52,016 nt of DNA, from the NCBI GenBank assembly GCA_003224145.1, contig QHYN01000204.1:1-52016 (forward strand), read 5' to 3'. The notes under the pieces were generated by a model. That model made no database searches. It was not told where the DNA came from and saw only the letters and a program-made list of their open reading frames with translations. Made by a program: the position numbers and the translations under genes. Shown one piece after another: positions 8,060 to 16,570 of the stretch. How positions within the stretch are numbered: position 1 is the first letter of the stretch; each line of letters begins with the position of its first letter. The DNA is from Acidobacteriota bacterium (GTDB taxonomy: Bacteria > Acidobacteriota > Terriglobia > Acidiferrales > UBA7541).

Positions 8060-9325
8060 TTAGTTTGCAACCTTTAAGGGCAGACGCTGAAGAGTGTCCG
8101 CGGCGCTTCTGTTTCTTGGCCCTTTAATTCGAGATAAGAAAAAGCAGAGACTGCGAAATACCTGAGCCTGCGCCCAGCGATGCATTGGCACGTTGTCCCA
8201 GCCGACGAAAAGCTGGCGGGACCTAAATGAACCATCAGGTCTTTGCCAGCGAGCCAGGAGATCCGCGACAACCGCCGTCACGATCCTGTCCAACTCTGGG
8301 AAACGCCCTTGCAAAAGGGCGCCGAGATTGATGCACTCGGCATAGTCATAGAGTTCTCTGCGATACACCGTGAGCCGCGGCCGCTTGGAAAATGGCAAGG
8401 GCAAACCGGCAGAATCGAACAAGTTTCTTACATAATAGCTGACACCCTGCTCGATAGCCCTGTGACACCGCCCGCACCCGGTCAGTTGTTCGATTTTTGC
8501 GAGCGCCTTCAGAACAAAGCATGTATGAAAGTGGTCTACAAAGTCCCTGACGTTATCCGTGGAGTAGTACCAGGAGCCGTCTGGATTTTGGGACTCAAGG
8601 ACAAAGTTGAGATTTCGCTCCGCAACTCTCTGAAATCCTGGCTCCGAGAAGTCCAACGCTGCACTGGTGAGGAGAAAAGCCCGGTAGGCACTCGCATTGA
8701 CGACACTACTCGAGTCACCAGGTCCGGGTGTATAGCAACAGGTGGAAGCATTCGCCGAAGCCTCAATATCTTGATAGTCTTCCAACGCATGCCGCGCGAT
8801 CAAATGCATGATTTTCCGCCACCGAGGGTTGTGATCAAGGTGGTAAATCTGACGGAAGGCCTCATAGACATAAGGTACCGTCGTGATCAGGGGAGTCCCT
8901 TCTTTGATGGTTCCCCGCCGTGTTTCCCAGTGGAACGGGTAGCCCCAAGCGTAGTTCTCAAAGCCTGGACAGCGGGTTTCAATGAGTACTTCCAGAAAGT
9001 GAATGGCTCGTTCATAGTGTGACTCCGCTCCCAAAATCTGGGAAAGAAGGGCGAAGCCCATGGCATAATGCGCGTCCGCAATGGGGAACCGTTGCCGTTT
9101 CCAGAAGAAGCGTCGCGTTGAGGGGACGAAGGCCTCTGAGAAGACCATAGGAGACACGGCCAGCTTGCCAAACAGAGGTTTTTGATAGTAGAGAGCCTTA
9201 GCCCTTCGTCCCAGGGCACTCGCAAAATAGCTCTGGTAGTCATACGAGGTTTCACCGTAGCGACCAAGCCAAATTGTAAAGCGGCTGAGGGCCGTTTTGA
9301 TTTGTACAGCTTGTGTCTCACTCAT
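8060..9325 (-). CDS. Predicted alpha/alpha-toroid protein of unknown function
   Basis: The 421 residues are mostly alpha-helical with repeated Trp/Tyr-rich motifs such as QNPDGSWYYS (about residue 280) and RPDGSFRSRQL (about 375). These resemble the QW-type repeats of alpha/alpha-barrel enzymes (terpene cyclases, glycoside hydrolases, uronate epimerases and lyases). No signal peptide or membrane segment is visible, so a cytoplasmic protein is likely. A conserved DHFHTCFVLKAL stretch and a WDNVPMHRWAQAQ stretch could line an active-site cavity. The gene is tightly packed between a glycosyltransferase (30 bp) and asnB (8 bp), so a role in building or modifying the repeat unit is the best inference. 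I cannot assign a reaction. Confidence 0.75.
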   Translation of the reverse strand: MSETQAVQIKTALSRFTIWLGRYGETSYDYQSYFASALGRRAKALYYQKPLFGKLAVSPMVFSEAFVPSTRRFFWKRQRFPIADAHYAMGFALLSQILGAESHYERAIHFLEVLIETRCPGFENYAWGYPFHWETRRGTIKEGTPLITTVPYVYEAFRQIYHLDHNPRWRKIMHLIARHALEDYQDIEASANASTCCYTPGPGDSSSVVNASAYRAFLLTSAALDFSEPGFQRVAERNLNFVLESQNPDGSWYYSTDNVRDFVDHFHTCFVLKALAKIEQLTGCGRCHRAIEQGVSYYVRNLFDSAGLPLPFSKRPRLTVYRRELYDYAECINLGALLQGRFPELDRIVTAVVADLLARWQRPDGSFRSRQLFVGWDNVPMHRWAQAQVFRSLCFFLSRIKGPRNRSAADTLQRLPLKVAN

Positions 9326-9355
9326 AGTGGCGTTCTCTTGCGCGGAAAAAGTCCT

Positions 9356-10285
9356 CTATTCGGGCAGGAGCGTGAATTTATCGATTGGCTTAAACGTGAG
9401 TAAAGATTTTATGATGATCTTCAGCTTCTGCATCTGCTCCCGGCGGTGGAACGCCATGAGCTCCTTGGAGACCGGACGCTCTACTCTTCGCAGCATTGCC
9501 CACCAATAACCCAAGCCCAGAGCGAGCCCTTCGACCAAATAGGGTGGTTTCGTCATTCGATACGCAGCGCGGAAGACTTCCCAAAGCGGATGTCCGCCAA
9601 GGTAATAGTCCTTCTCACCGTAGGAGAATGCTGCAGCGAATGGGCTGCGCTCGGCTGTTCCCAAATGCCGGTAATGAAAGAACGATTTCTCTCGAAATGA
9701 TCTTGTCTTCCAGCCCAGCATCCGGGCCGTCGCGACTGCGATCCAGTCGATGCCTCCGGCCTTATTTGCAAAATACCCCCCTATGTCCTGAAAGCATTGG
9801 CGCCGGAACATCTGGCATTGGCCTGATACGTGGAGCTGCCCTTCAAAGCTATCGGTTTCCGAGTTGTAGCCTCCTTCCTCTTTGAAAACTGTCCCAGCCA
9901 CGCCAAGGCGGGGCTCTTCCTTGAATTTACCCAGGAGGAATTCAAAATGATCCGGGTCCAAAGAAACATCGGAATCCAGATTACCAATAATCTCGTAGTT
10001 AACTTTCTTCAGTCTTTCCTGACCGGCGTTAAAGGCATAAACCTTAGCGGCAAAATTGCGCTCCCGGCGCTTCGGAAGATTAACCAGTTCGATCCACCTG
10101 TACCTGGAAAGATAGCGGTTGACGAGCTCGCCGGTAGCGTCCGTCGAGCCGTCGTTCACGATGATCCACCTCAAGGGTAGACACGTCTGATGGATCACGG
10201 ACTCGATGGTCTTCTCCATGAAAGCCTCTTCGTTACGGGCGGGTGTGATTAGCACGTAAGAGGGGAGGCACTGCTGCCTTTCCAT
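9356..10285 (-). CDS. Family 2 glycosyltransferase
   Basis: The 309-residue GT-A type glycosyltransferase starts with the family 2 pattern: ITPARNEEAFMEKTIESV, then VNDGSTDAT (nucleotide binding) and NLDSDVSLD (metal-binding DxD). The middle has QMFRRQCFQDIGGY and GGIDW, the acceptor-side region, and the C-terminus is basic and amphipathic, suggesting membrane association. It transfers a sugar from an NDP-sugar to a lipid-linked acceptor or growing chain; donor and acceptor cannot be read from sequence. AAGGAAAG 6 nt before the ATG supports the start. It is the only clear glycosyltransferase in the window, which is few for such an operon and implies that others lie outside it. Confidence 0.9.
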   Translation of the reverse strand: MERQQCLPSYVLITPARNEEAFMEKTIESVIHQTCLPLRWIIVNDGSTDATGELVNRYLSRYRWIELVNLPKRRERNFAAKVYAFNAGQERLKKVNYEIIGNLDSDVSLDPDHFEFLLGKFKEEPRLGVAGTVFKEEGGYNSETDSFEGQLHVSGQCQMFRRQCFQDIGGYFANKAGGIDWIAVATARMLGWKTRSFREKSFFHYRHLGTAERSPFAAAFSYGEKDYYLGGHPLWEVFRAAYRMTKPPYLVEGLALGLGYWWAMLRRVERPVSKELMAFHRREQMQKLKIIIKSLLTFKPIDKFTLLPE

Positions 10286-10315
10286 GTAAGCTTTCCTTGC
10301 ATCCGCGTGACTGCG

Positions 10316-11377
10316 CTAATCAGCATCACGAGACGGCTGGTGCGCGTAAACCTCAGTTCGCTCTTCGGCCAGTGATTTGTCGTAGACCTGGTCGGGTTCA
10401 TGCACGACGACGTGGCTGCCGCGATTGGAGAAAGCGAACGGTACACACAGGAGGTTCTTAAGCCGCATCCGCAATTCCTTGCGCCGCTCCGGGGGCACGA
10501 AGAAGAGCATGAAGCCGCCGCCTCCGGCCCCCAGCAGCTTGCCTCCGAGGGCGCCAGCGCTGCGTCCGGCCTCGTAGATATCATCGAGTCTCGTGTTCGT
10601 GATGCTTTGCGTCAGCGTTCTCTTAATCTGCCAGGACTCGTGAAGCAAATGGCCAAATTCCTCCAGCGAACGACTTGCATCCGTGACGATCGCTTCGGCC
10701 TCATCGACCATCTGAAACATGAGCCCCAGCTCATGCTTCCGGTGAGGCGTCAATCGAATCTGCACTTTGGCAATTTCCGAAGCAGTACGCGAAAAACCTG
10801 TAAAAAAGAGAATGCAGTGCTGCTGCAGCAGAGCTAGCCTGTCTGGCGGCATTATGATCTGGTTGACTTCGAAACTCCCGTCCGTCTTGAAGTTGACGCG
10901 ATTGAAGCCTCCATAGGCGGCATTGATCTGGTCCTGCGACCCCACGGCCTCCTTCAGCAGTTCCTGCTCTACGTGGATGGCATCGAGCGCGAGCGCGTGT
11001 TTGTTGCGCATCTGGTCTCTGAGCGCATAGAGTCCCAGTAACAGGCCCACCGTAAAAGCGGAACTTGTGCCCAGGCCGGTTCGCGCAGGCAGGTCCGCCA
11101 CGTGGTGGATTTCCACTCCCTCATCGACTCCCAGATATTGCAGGCACGCGCGCACAGAAGGGTGCGCGATCGCGCTGTTTTGATTGACGTTTTCTACCTT
11201 TGAATAAGAGATGCGGCTGTGGTATTCAAAAAAAGGCGGCAGCCTCCGGCACGTAATGTAGCAGGCCTTGTCAATCGCGGTGGACAACACGGCGCCACCG
11301 AACTCACGATGCCAAATGGGGTAATCCGTGCCTCCACCAAAGAAAGAGATGCGGAGCGGAGTGCGGGTTATAATCAT
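10316..11377 (-). CDS. hddA: GHMP-family sugar kinase, D-glycero-D-manno-heptose 7-phosphate kinase type
   Basis: The start at 11377 (MIITRTPLRISFFGGGTDYP) is the family's usual N-terminus; the longer open frame runs back into the neighbouring gene. GAAGGAAG lies about 8 nt upstream. The product has 353 residues. GLGTSSAFTVGLL is the GHMP ATP-binding motif, and GGKLLGAGGGGFMLFF near the C-terminus is motif 3. The HddA group phosphorylates D-glycero-D-manno-heptose 7-phosphate at C1 on the route to GDP-heptose; fucokinase-like and related kinases share the fold, so the substrate is inferred. The HddC-like nucleotidyltransferase 61 bp upstream strengthens the heptose reading. No sedoheptulose-7-phosphate isomerase (GmhA) or phosphatase (GmhB) gene was seen here. 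Confidence 0.85.
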   Translation of the reverse strand: MIITRTPLRISFFGGGTDYPIWHREFGGAVLSTAIDKACYITCRRLPPFFEYHSRISYSKVENVNQNSAIAHPSVRACLQYLGVDEGVEIHHVADLPARTGLGTSSAFTVGLLLGLYALRDQMRNKHALALDAIHVEQELLKEAVGSQDQINAAYGGFNRVNFKTDGSFEVNQIIMPPDRLALLQQHCILFFTGFSRTASEIAKVQIRLTPHRKHELGLMFQMVDEAEAIVTDASRSLEEFGHLLHESWQIKRTLTQSITNTRLDDIYEAGRSAGALGGKLLGAGGGGFMLFFVPPERRKELRMRLKNLLCVPFAFSNRGSHVVVHEPDQVYDKSLAEERTEVYAHQPSRDAD

Positions 11378-11438
11378 ACGGCTGGCTTCCTTCTTTCCAT
11401 ACTCCCGACAACTGCTGATCGTGCATACATGCCCTGGG

Positions 11439-12176
11439 CTAATGCCGTCCCTGGTCGCAAAGCCTCGGCAAAGCCGCCTTATAGAGACTGCGGTGGAGTT
11501 CTTGAGCACGTGCGTAATTTTCCGGCGTCCCGATGTCGATGAACATTCCACGCTGCTCAAATGCATATACGCCATGATCGAGTATGCGCGGAAAAACATC
11601 CTTCTCGAGGCTAGCGGGCCCCTCCGGAATATATTGGAGAACGGCGCGGTCAAAGACGTATACACCGCCGTTTATCAAGCCAGGAGTCTGATTCCCCATT
11701 TTTTCCCTAAAGCTAACCACTCGCTGGTGCGCGTCCATTTGAACGGTTCCGTACCGGGCTGCATCCTTGACCTTGCAGACAGCCATGCTCACCAATCCGC
11801 CGCTTTCCCCATGGAAGCGAATGAGCTCATGCAAATCAAGCTCCAGGAAAGAATCGCCATTCATTACCAAGAACCCGGATCTCTCCAGTAGATAAGGGGC
11901 TGCAAACTTGACCGCCCCCGCCGTTCCGAGCGGCCGCAATTCTCTCGAATAGCTGATTGCGACATCCCATTTATGGCCATCGCCGAATTCTTCCTCAATC
12001 TGATCGGCCATATGGCCAGTACACATCACCAGGCGACGGAAACCCTGAGATCGCAGCTGCAGAACCAGCAGCTGAAGGAAGGACACATTCCCGATCGGTG
12101 CCAGTGGTTTCGGCGTGGACGGCAGTGCCGATCGCAGGCGCGTCCCCAGTCCGCCGACGAGAAGGACAGCGCTCAT
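11439..12176 (-). CDS. hddC: Nucleotidyltransferase, heptose 1-phosphate guanylyltransferase type
   Basis: MSAVLLVGGLGTRLRS followed by TPKPLAPIGN is the classic sugar-nucleotidyltransferase start (GG-GTR loop, then the PKPL segment). NGDSFLELD carries the metal-binding Asp, INGGVYVFD binds the sugar, and FIDIGTPENYARA closes the domain. Its 245 residues match the short HddC/RfbF-like family. The start at 12176 is chosen because GAGGGG precedes it and the family begins there; in-frame starts at 12224 (ATG) and 12245 (TTG) would add 16-23 residues. Next to an HddA-type kinase the likely reaction is GTP plus heptose 1-phosphate to GDP-heptose, although mannose- or glucose-1-phosphate cannot be excluded. 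Confidence 0.82.
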   Translation of the reverse strand: MSAVLLVGGLGTRLRSALPSTPKPLAPIGNVSFLQLLVLQLRSQGFRRLVMCTGHMADQIEEEFGDGHKWDVAISYSRELRPLGTAGAVKFAAPYLLERSGFLVMNGDSFLELDLHELIRFHGESGGLVSMAVCKVKDAARYGTVQMDAHQRVVSFREKMGNQTPGLINGGVYVFDRAVLQYIPEGPASLEKDVFPRILDHGVYAFEQRGMFIDIGTPENYARAQELHRSLYKAALPRLCDQGRH

Positions 12177-12283
12177 ATCCCCTCGAGTGGCGTCCGCCAG
12201 GGAACAGATATTTGGTTCAGAACTCATCACTAACACGCTGTTCAATCGCGTTTCAGAGAGGCAGTCCCGCGTTCCCCTAGGTA

Positions 12284-13231
12284 TCAGAGGACGGCATCCC
12301 AGTATTTCAGCATAGACTTCAACGTCTGCTCAATCGAATTTACCGGCTTCCAACCTGTGTCCCTACGGATCTTGGCAGTGCTCCCAAAGATAATCTTTTC
12401 GTCCGAGGGACGCATCAACCGTGAGACCGGCCGAACCTCGGCTTTCACCCCACATAAGCGAATTGCAGTGCGCAAGATTTCGTGGACCGGATATGTACGC
12501 GCGGCACACAGGTTATACGCCTCGCCTCTTTTCCCTTTCATTGCGGCGAGATAAAGCCCCCGCACCGCGTCGTTCACATCGAGGAATGCCCGGCGAGGCT
12601 TCAAGTTGCCCACCTCAATTACAGGCGCCTGCAGGCCCTTCTTAATGCGGGCTAACTGCCGCACGAAATCCGAGGGTGCATCATTCGTCTTCCCTGGCCC
12701 CGTGGTGTTAAAGAGCCGCACGTTGATTGCCGGAATGCTGTAATCCAGAAAATATTCGCGGGCCAACAGGTCCAGACAAACCTTGCTGATGCCGTAGGGA
12801 TGCAGCGGTCGAAGAGGGTGTTCCTCCTTAACCGGCATGGCAGACGGGGCCACATGTCCGTATTCGGCGCTCGAACACGCTGAAACGACAACGGGAGCAC
12901 GTCTCAGACGTCGAACCGCCTCGAATAGATGCAAGGAACCCATGATATTCGAGTCAAAAGTTGTGACGGGATCCTCCCACGAAACTGTGGGAAGGCTCTG
13001 CGCTCCCAAATGAAAGACGTGCGTCGGCCGATACCGCTTCAAGATTTGCGTCACGCGGCGCGCACTTCGAAGGTCGCACTGCGTAAAAGTCAAACGGGGC
13101 AGCTTCGGAAACGATGGCGTGCGCACATTCAAATAAGAACCAATGACTTTCCAACCTTTGACTTGAAGAAACTTCACCAGATGAGATCCGACAAAGCCTT
13201 CTGCACCTGTAACTAGCGCAATTTTGGTCAT
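12284..13231 (-). CDS. NAD(P)-dependent NDP-sugar epimerase/dehydratase (SDR family)
   Basis: This is a 315-residue extended short-chain dehydrogenase. VTGAEGFVGSHL is the Rossmann GxxGxxG loop, FHLGAQS is the conserved stretch after beta 4, SACSSAEYG carries the catalytic Ser/Thr, and HPYGISKVCLDLLAREY carries the YxxxK pair. The closest shape is the GDP-mannose 4,6-dehydratase/GDP-4-keto-6-deoxymannose reductase group. Together with the HddA and HddC homologues it could act on GDP-heptose to give a 6-deoxy-heptose derivative; this is inference. It lies 38 bp upstream of the nucleotidyltransferase frame and about 165 bp downstream of the aminotransferase gene. Confidence 0.87.
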   Translation of the reverse strand: MTKIALVTGAEGFVGSHLVKFLQVKGWKVIGSYLNVRTPSFPKLPRLTFTQCDLRSARRVTQILKRYRPTHVFHLGAQSLPTVSWEDPVTTFDSNIMGSLHLFEAVRRLRRAPVVVSACSSAEYGHVAPSAMPVKEEHPLRPLHPYGISKVCLDLLAREYFLDYSIPAINVRLFNTTGPGKTNDAPSDFVRQLARIKKGLQAPVIEVGNLKPRRAFLDVNDAVRGLYLAAMKGKRGEAYNLCAARTYPVHEILRTAIRLCGVKAEVRPVSRLMRPSDEKIIFGSTAKIRRDTGWKPVNSIEQTLKSMLKYWDAVL

Positions 13232-13395
13232 CAGGTATGGGAAATCGTTTCTGTCGACAGCTCTTGTTCTTGAAAATAGTTCTTGCCCTTTTGTACAACC
13301 TGCGGGCTGGCGTGGTCTAGGATTAAGTTGGCTGCACAGTGCGCGGGTCTTTCCTTGTCGGCAGCAAAGCTGGCTATCGTACAGTCTTGGCCGGC

Positions 13396-14607
13396 TCAGG
13401 GAGTCATCGCCACTCTTTCATCCAAAAACTCTCTCACCTTAGTGACGACCAAATCCTGCTGGCCATGACTGAGTTGAGGGAACATGGGGATCGACAAGAT
13501 TTCGCCCGCGACTCGCTCGGTGACAGGGAAGGCGCCCTGCCTGTAACCCAGATGTTCGTAAGCTTTCTGGAGGTGCAGGGGAATGGGGTAGTGGATGCCG
13601 GTCCCGATCCCCGCGTCGGCAAGTGCCAACCGCAATCCGTCGCGATCCGGCACTCGAATGACGTAGAGGTGGTAAACGCCCCGCATCCATGGCGCTTCCA
13701 CGGGGACGACCACAGCATCTCCCGCATCGGCAAATAGCTCATGATAGCGGTGAGCGAGTCGGCGGCGCGATTCATTCCAATAACCCAGGTGGCGAAGCTT
13801 AACCGACAGCCAACCGGCCTGCATAGAATCGAGCCGTCCATTGTAACCTTCGATGTCGTGGTAGTACTTCTGTGCCTGGCCATGATCACGAATCATCTTC
13901 ATCCGCAAGGCCAGGGATTCGTCATCGGTCGTGATCGCGCCACCTTCACCACAAGCGCCAAGATTCTTTCCGGGATAAAAACTGAAAGCCGCTGCCTTGC
14001 CAATCGAACCTGCCTTTTTCCAAGCATTGGCCTTCTTTGAAAAGTATTCCGCACCATGGGCCTGGCAAGCATCTTCAATAACTACAAGGTTGTATTTCGC
14101 AGCCAGATCCATGATCGAATCCATGTCCGCCATCTGTCCGTAGAGATGAACCGGAACGATCGCGGCAACTCTGCGCCTGGTAGCACGCTCGGTCAGCTTT
14201 CCCGTCTGAGCGTCGAATTCGCAGTTCTTCTCGATGAATTCCAATAATTTTTCGGGATCGAGGGTATAAGTTTGCGCGTTGATGTCAACGAAGGCGATCC
14301 CTCCTCCGGCTTGGGTGATGGCCTCCGTCGTAGCAATAAAGGTATTCGGTGCCGTGATTACGATGTCGCCGTGATCGATGCTCGCAGCCATTAACGCGAA
14401 GCGCAGCGCATCCGTACCGCTGCCTACGCCGACACAGTGTTTCGTGCCGCAGAACTCCGCGAACGCGTGTTCAAATTGCTCGACCATGGGGCCGCCAATG
14501 AAGCTGGCAGCGTCCAGTGCGCGATGGAATACTTCCGTCAGTTCCAGCCGGAGCTCGCGGTGAGTAGTAACCAAATCGAGAAATGGAATGGCGTTTCTTC
14601 CGTTCAC
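13396..14607 (-). CDS. DegT/DnrJ/EryC1/StrS-family PLP-dependent sugar aminotransferase
   Basis: This is a full-length (403 residue) fold-type I aminotransferase. GVGSGTDALRFALMA binds the PLP phosphate, PVHLYGQMADMD and VVIEDACQAHGAEY place the PLP-ring Asp, and SFYPGKNLGACGEGGAI holds the Schiff-base Lys. The family transfers an amino group from glutamate to a keto sugar bound to a nucleotide. Its start overlaps the stop of the acyltransferase gene by 4 nt, and the oxidoreductase lies directly before that. The order oxidoreductase-acyltransferase-aminotransferase matches the WbpB/WbpD/WbpE module that makes 3-acetamido sugars, so this is likely the WbpE-type step. The exact sugar is inferred. 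Confidence 0.92.
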   Translation of the reverse strand: MNGRNAIPFLDLVTTHRELRLELTEVFHRALDAASFIGGPMVEQFEHAFAEFCGTKHCVGVGSGTDALRFALMAASIDHGDIVITAPNTFIATTEAITQAGGGIAFVDINAQTYTLDPEKLLEFIEKNCEFDAQTGKLTERATRRRVAAIVPVHLYGQMADMDSIMDLAAKYNLVVIEDACQAHGAEYFSKKANAWKKAGSIGKAAAFSFYPGKNLGACGEGGAITTDDESLALRMKMIRDHGQAQKYYHDIEGYNGRLDSMQAGWLSVKLRHLGYWNESRRRLAHRYHELFADAGDAVVVPVEAPWMRGVYHLYVIRVPDRDGLRLALADAGIGTGIHYPIPLHLQKAYEHLGYRQGAFPVTERVAGEILSIPMFPQLSHGQQDLVVTKVREFLDERVAMTP

Positions 14608-15113
14608 TCTTTGTCTCCCATGGCAACGGGTACGTTGGCATCGATGTATCTCTTTACCTGGGCAGGATTTCCCACCACAATGGCATTGGCGGGGACATCC
14701 TTAGTGATAACGCTTCCGGCGCCGACAATCGCGTTCTCCCCGATCGTTACGTTGGAAAGAACTGTCGTTCCCGAACCGATCGAAGCGCCTTTCTTAACCA
14801 ACGTTCGCTCCACCCTCCAATCCTTTTCACTCTGCAACTGGCCGTCAGCCGTAGTTGCGCGTGGATAGGAATCGTTGATGAACGTGACGCCGTGCCCGAT
14901 AAACACGTTGTCTTCTATCGTCACGCCTTCACAAATGAAGCTGTGGCTTGAGACTTTACAATTCTTCCCGACCGTGGCGTTTTTCTGGATCTCGACAAAT
15001 GCACCAATTTTCGTGTTGTCACCAATTTCGCAGCCATAGAGGTTGATGAACTTGGACAGCTTGACTCCTTCTCCTAATTTCACGTCTGCAGCGATCGAGC
15101 AGAATTCATTCAT
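14604..15113 (-). CDS. Left-handed beta-helix acyltransferase, WbpD-like
   Basis: The 169-residue protein consists almost wholly of hexapeptide repeats ([LIV]-G-x4), for example GVKLSKFINLYGCEIGDN, GVTIEDNVFIGHGV and GENAIVGAGSVITKDVPAN, the hallmark of trimeric left-handed beta-helix acyltransferases. The C-terminal VVGNPAQVKRYI is typical of N-acetyltransferases acting on NDP-amino sugars. The start at 15113 is set by an ATGA overlap with the stop of the oxidoreductase gene; the longer open frame to 15458 lies inside that gene and is rejected. It presumably acetylates the amino group installed by the downstream aminotransferase. Confidence 0.9.
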   Translation of the reverse strand: MNEFCSIAADVKLGEGVKLSKFINLYGCEIGDNTKIGAFVEIQKNATVGKNCKVSSHSFICEGVTIEDNVFIGHGVTFINDSYPRATTADGQLQSEKDWRVERTLVKKGASIGSGTTVLSNVTIGENAIVGAGSVITKDVPANAIVVGNPAQVKRYIDANVPVAMGDKE

Positions 15114-16111
15114 AGCCGGATCAACTCCCCCCTCTTTTGGATGGAGCATTCGGCCGCTTCCAGCATCCGGACGACTCGAAGCCCGGCATGTCCGTCGTTG
15201 AATGGCATCTTGTTGTTCATGATGCAATCCACAAAGTATCCGAGCTCGACGCGCAGCGCCTCCGTTTGTTCGATCTGTGGTGCCCACATGTCGCCGGTGC
15301 GATAGCTCACCAGGAGATCGCGGATTCCCTCTCCCGCGCTGATCTGGACGCCCTTGTCGTACACGCGCACCTTTTCGTCGGCCACCAGATCGTTCCACAC
15401 GAGCATCTTTTTCTGGCCACCGATCAAGGTGGTCCGGATCTTCACTGGCGAGAGCCAATTCACGTTAATGTGCGCGATCACATTCTGTGGGAAGTAGATC
15501 GTCATGAACGCGACGTCTTCCACGCCGTTCAAATGCTTTTCACCGGTTGCAACGATTGCTTCCGGTTCCTTTCTTATCAGGTGATCCATGATGGAGAGAT
15601 CGTGTGGCGCTAAATCCCAAATTACACTGACGTCGTGCTGAAAGAGCCCAAGATTTACACGCAAGGAATCGTAGTAGTAGAGATCGCCCAGATCACCCCT
15701 GTCCACCAGTTCGCGAATCTTGCGAACCGCCCCGGTGAAAAGGAAGGTGTGGTCCACCATGATGGTCAATTTCTTGCGTGCTGCCAGCTCGATGAGTTCC
15801 TCGGCCTGAACCGCGCTGGATGTGAAGGGCTTCTCCACAAAAACATGTTTGCCATTCTCCAGTGCTGCCTTGGCTAGCTCGTAATGCGTCCAGACAGGTG
15901 TGATCACGGCGACGGCGTCGATCTGGGGCGATCGCAGCACCTCGCAAGGGTCAGACGTTGTTGCAAGGCCAGGATAAGACTTCCGCGCATGGGCCAGCGC
16001 TGCCGGGCTTTTGTCGCACACCATCTCGACGCGCGTGTTATCCAGACCATGGAGATTCCGGACGATATTGGGGCCCCAGTATCCGTAACCGATTACACCG
16101 ACTCGAATCAT
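15110..16111 (-). CDS. Gfo/Idh/MocA-family NAD(P)-dependent sugar oxidoreductase, WbpB-like
   Basis: The product has 333 residues. MIRVGVIGYGYWGPN is the Rossmann start, HVFVEKPFTSSAVQAEEL contains the conserved EKP motif, and DLAPHDLSIMDHL supplies the catalytic-site His region of the family. The start at 16111 is chosen because the family begins here and GGAAGAG precedes it; 21 extra codons upstream are not needed. In the WbpB role the enzyme oxidises C3 of an NDP-sugar acid to a 3-keto sugar for the aminotransferase. It is the first gene of the long minus-strand polysaccharide operon, behind a 459-bp gap holding a sigma-54-type promoter. Confidence 0.9.
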   Translation of the reverse strand: MIRVGVIGYGYWGPNIVRNLHGLDNTRVEMVCDKSPAALAHARKSYPGLATTSDPCEVLRSPQIDAVAVITPVWTHYELAKAALENGKHVFVEKPFTSSAVQAEELIELAARKKLTIMVDHTFLFTGAVRKIRELVDRGDLGDLYYYDSLRVNLGLFQHDVSVIWDLAPHDLSIMDHLIRKEPEAIVATGEKHLNGVEDVAFMTIYFPQNVIAHINVNWLSPVKIRTTLIGGQKKMLVWNDLVADEKVRVYDKGVQISAGEGIRDLLVSYRTGDMWAPQIEQTEALRVELGYFVDCIMNNKMPFNDGHAGLRVVRMLEAAECSIQKRGELIRL

Positions 16112-16325
16112 GTCTGCTCTTCCGTCTGGGGAGAAGGGTTTCTCGAGATCGCTAGTGATCGTTGAAGGGAACATTTAGGACTCGATAGGCCATTGTCAAG
16201 ACTGGAACAGGCTACCGCCTAAATGTCACTTCCTAAAATGCTAAATTCTTCTAACTTTACTCTATGTCGCTTGAAATCAATAACTTACAGTAGCTCAGGG
16301 GATTCCAAACGACATCTAGTACAGT

Positions 16326-16341
16326 CGCAATCAGTCTGCCA
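16326..16341 (-). promoter_or_regulatory. Predicted sigma-54 promoter of the polysaccharide synthesis operon
   Basis: The minus strand reads TGGCAGACTGATTGCG against the consensus TGGCACgnnnnTTGCw: the -24 GG and -12 GC are 12 bp apart and both boxes match well apart from the last base. Transcription would start near 16315, giving a leader of about 200 nt before the oxidoreductase ATG. The remainder of the 459-bp gap (16112-16570) is AT-rich and shows no gene. Two ATTGGC repeats near 16421-16439 could be activator sites but are unproven. Confidence 0.6.
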
Positions 16342-16570
16342 TTATCTGGTAAGGCTTATGCGCCGGCTGACCGATGCCGCTCTCTCATAAGTTAATGAAA
16401 ATACTACATTTATTCATGCGATTGGCCCAGAACATTGGCAAGCATGGTTGAAAATTCTGTGATTGGTCGATTTGTGGGGAAAAATCTTACCACCATTTGA
16501 CAACACCATTCCGCAGCGGCCGTTTAATTGCGATGTGCTGAACTCTGGATAGTTCCGGCGTTTTGCAGAA

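Noticed and set aside
10316-11665. A 449-residue kinase starting at 11665
   Set aside because: The extra 96 codons overlap the HddC-like gene in another frame, while the GHMP family starts at MIITRTPLR (11377).
14604-15458. A 284-residue protein at 14604-15458
   Set aside because: The first 115 codons overlap the oxidoreductase gene in another frame; the ATGA overlap at 15113 marks the true acyltransferase start.
16421-16439. A further sigma-54 promoter at the ATTGGC repeats
   Set aside because: The GG and GC spacing is one base off, so it is kept only as a possible activator site.
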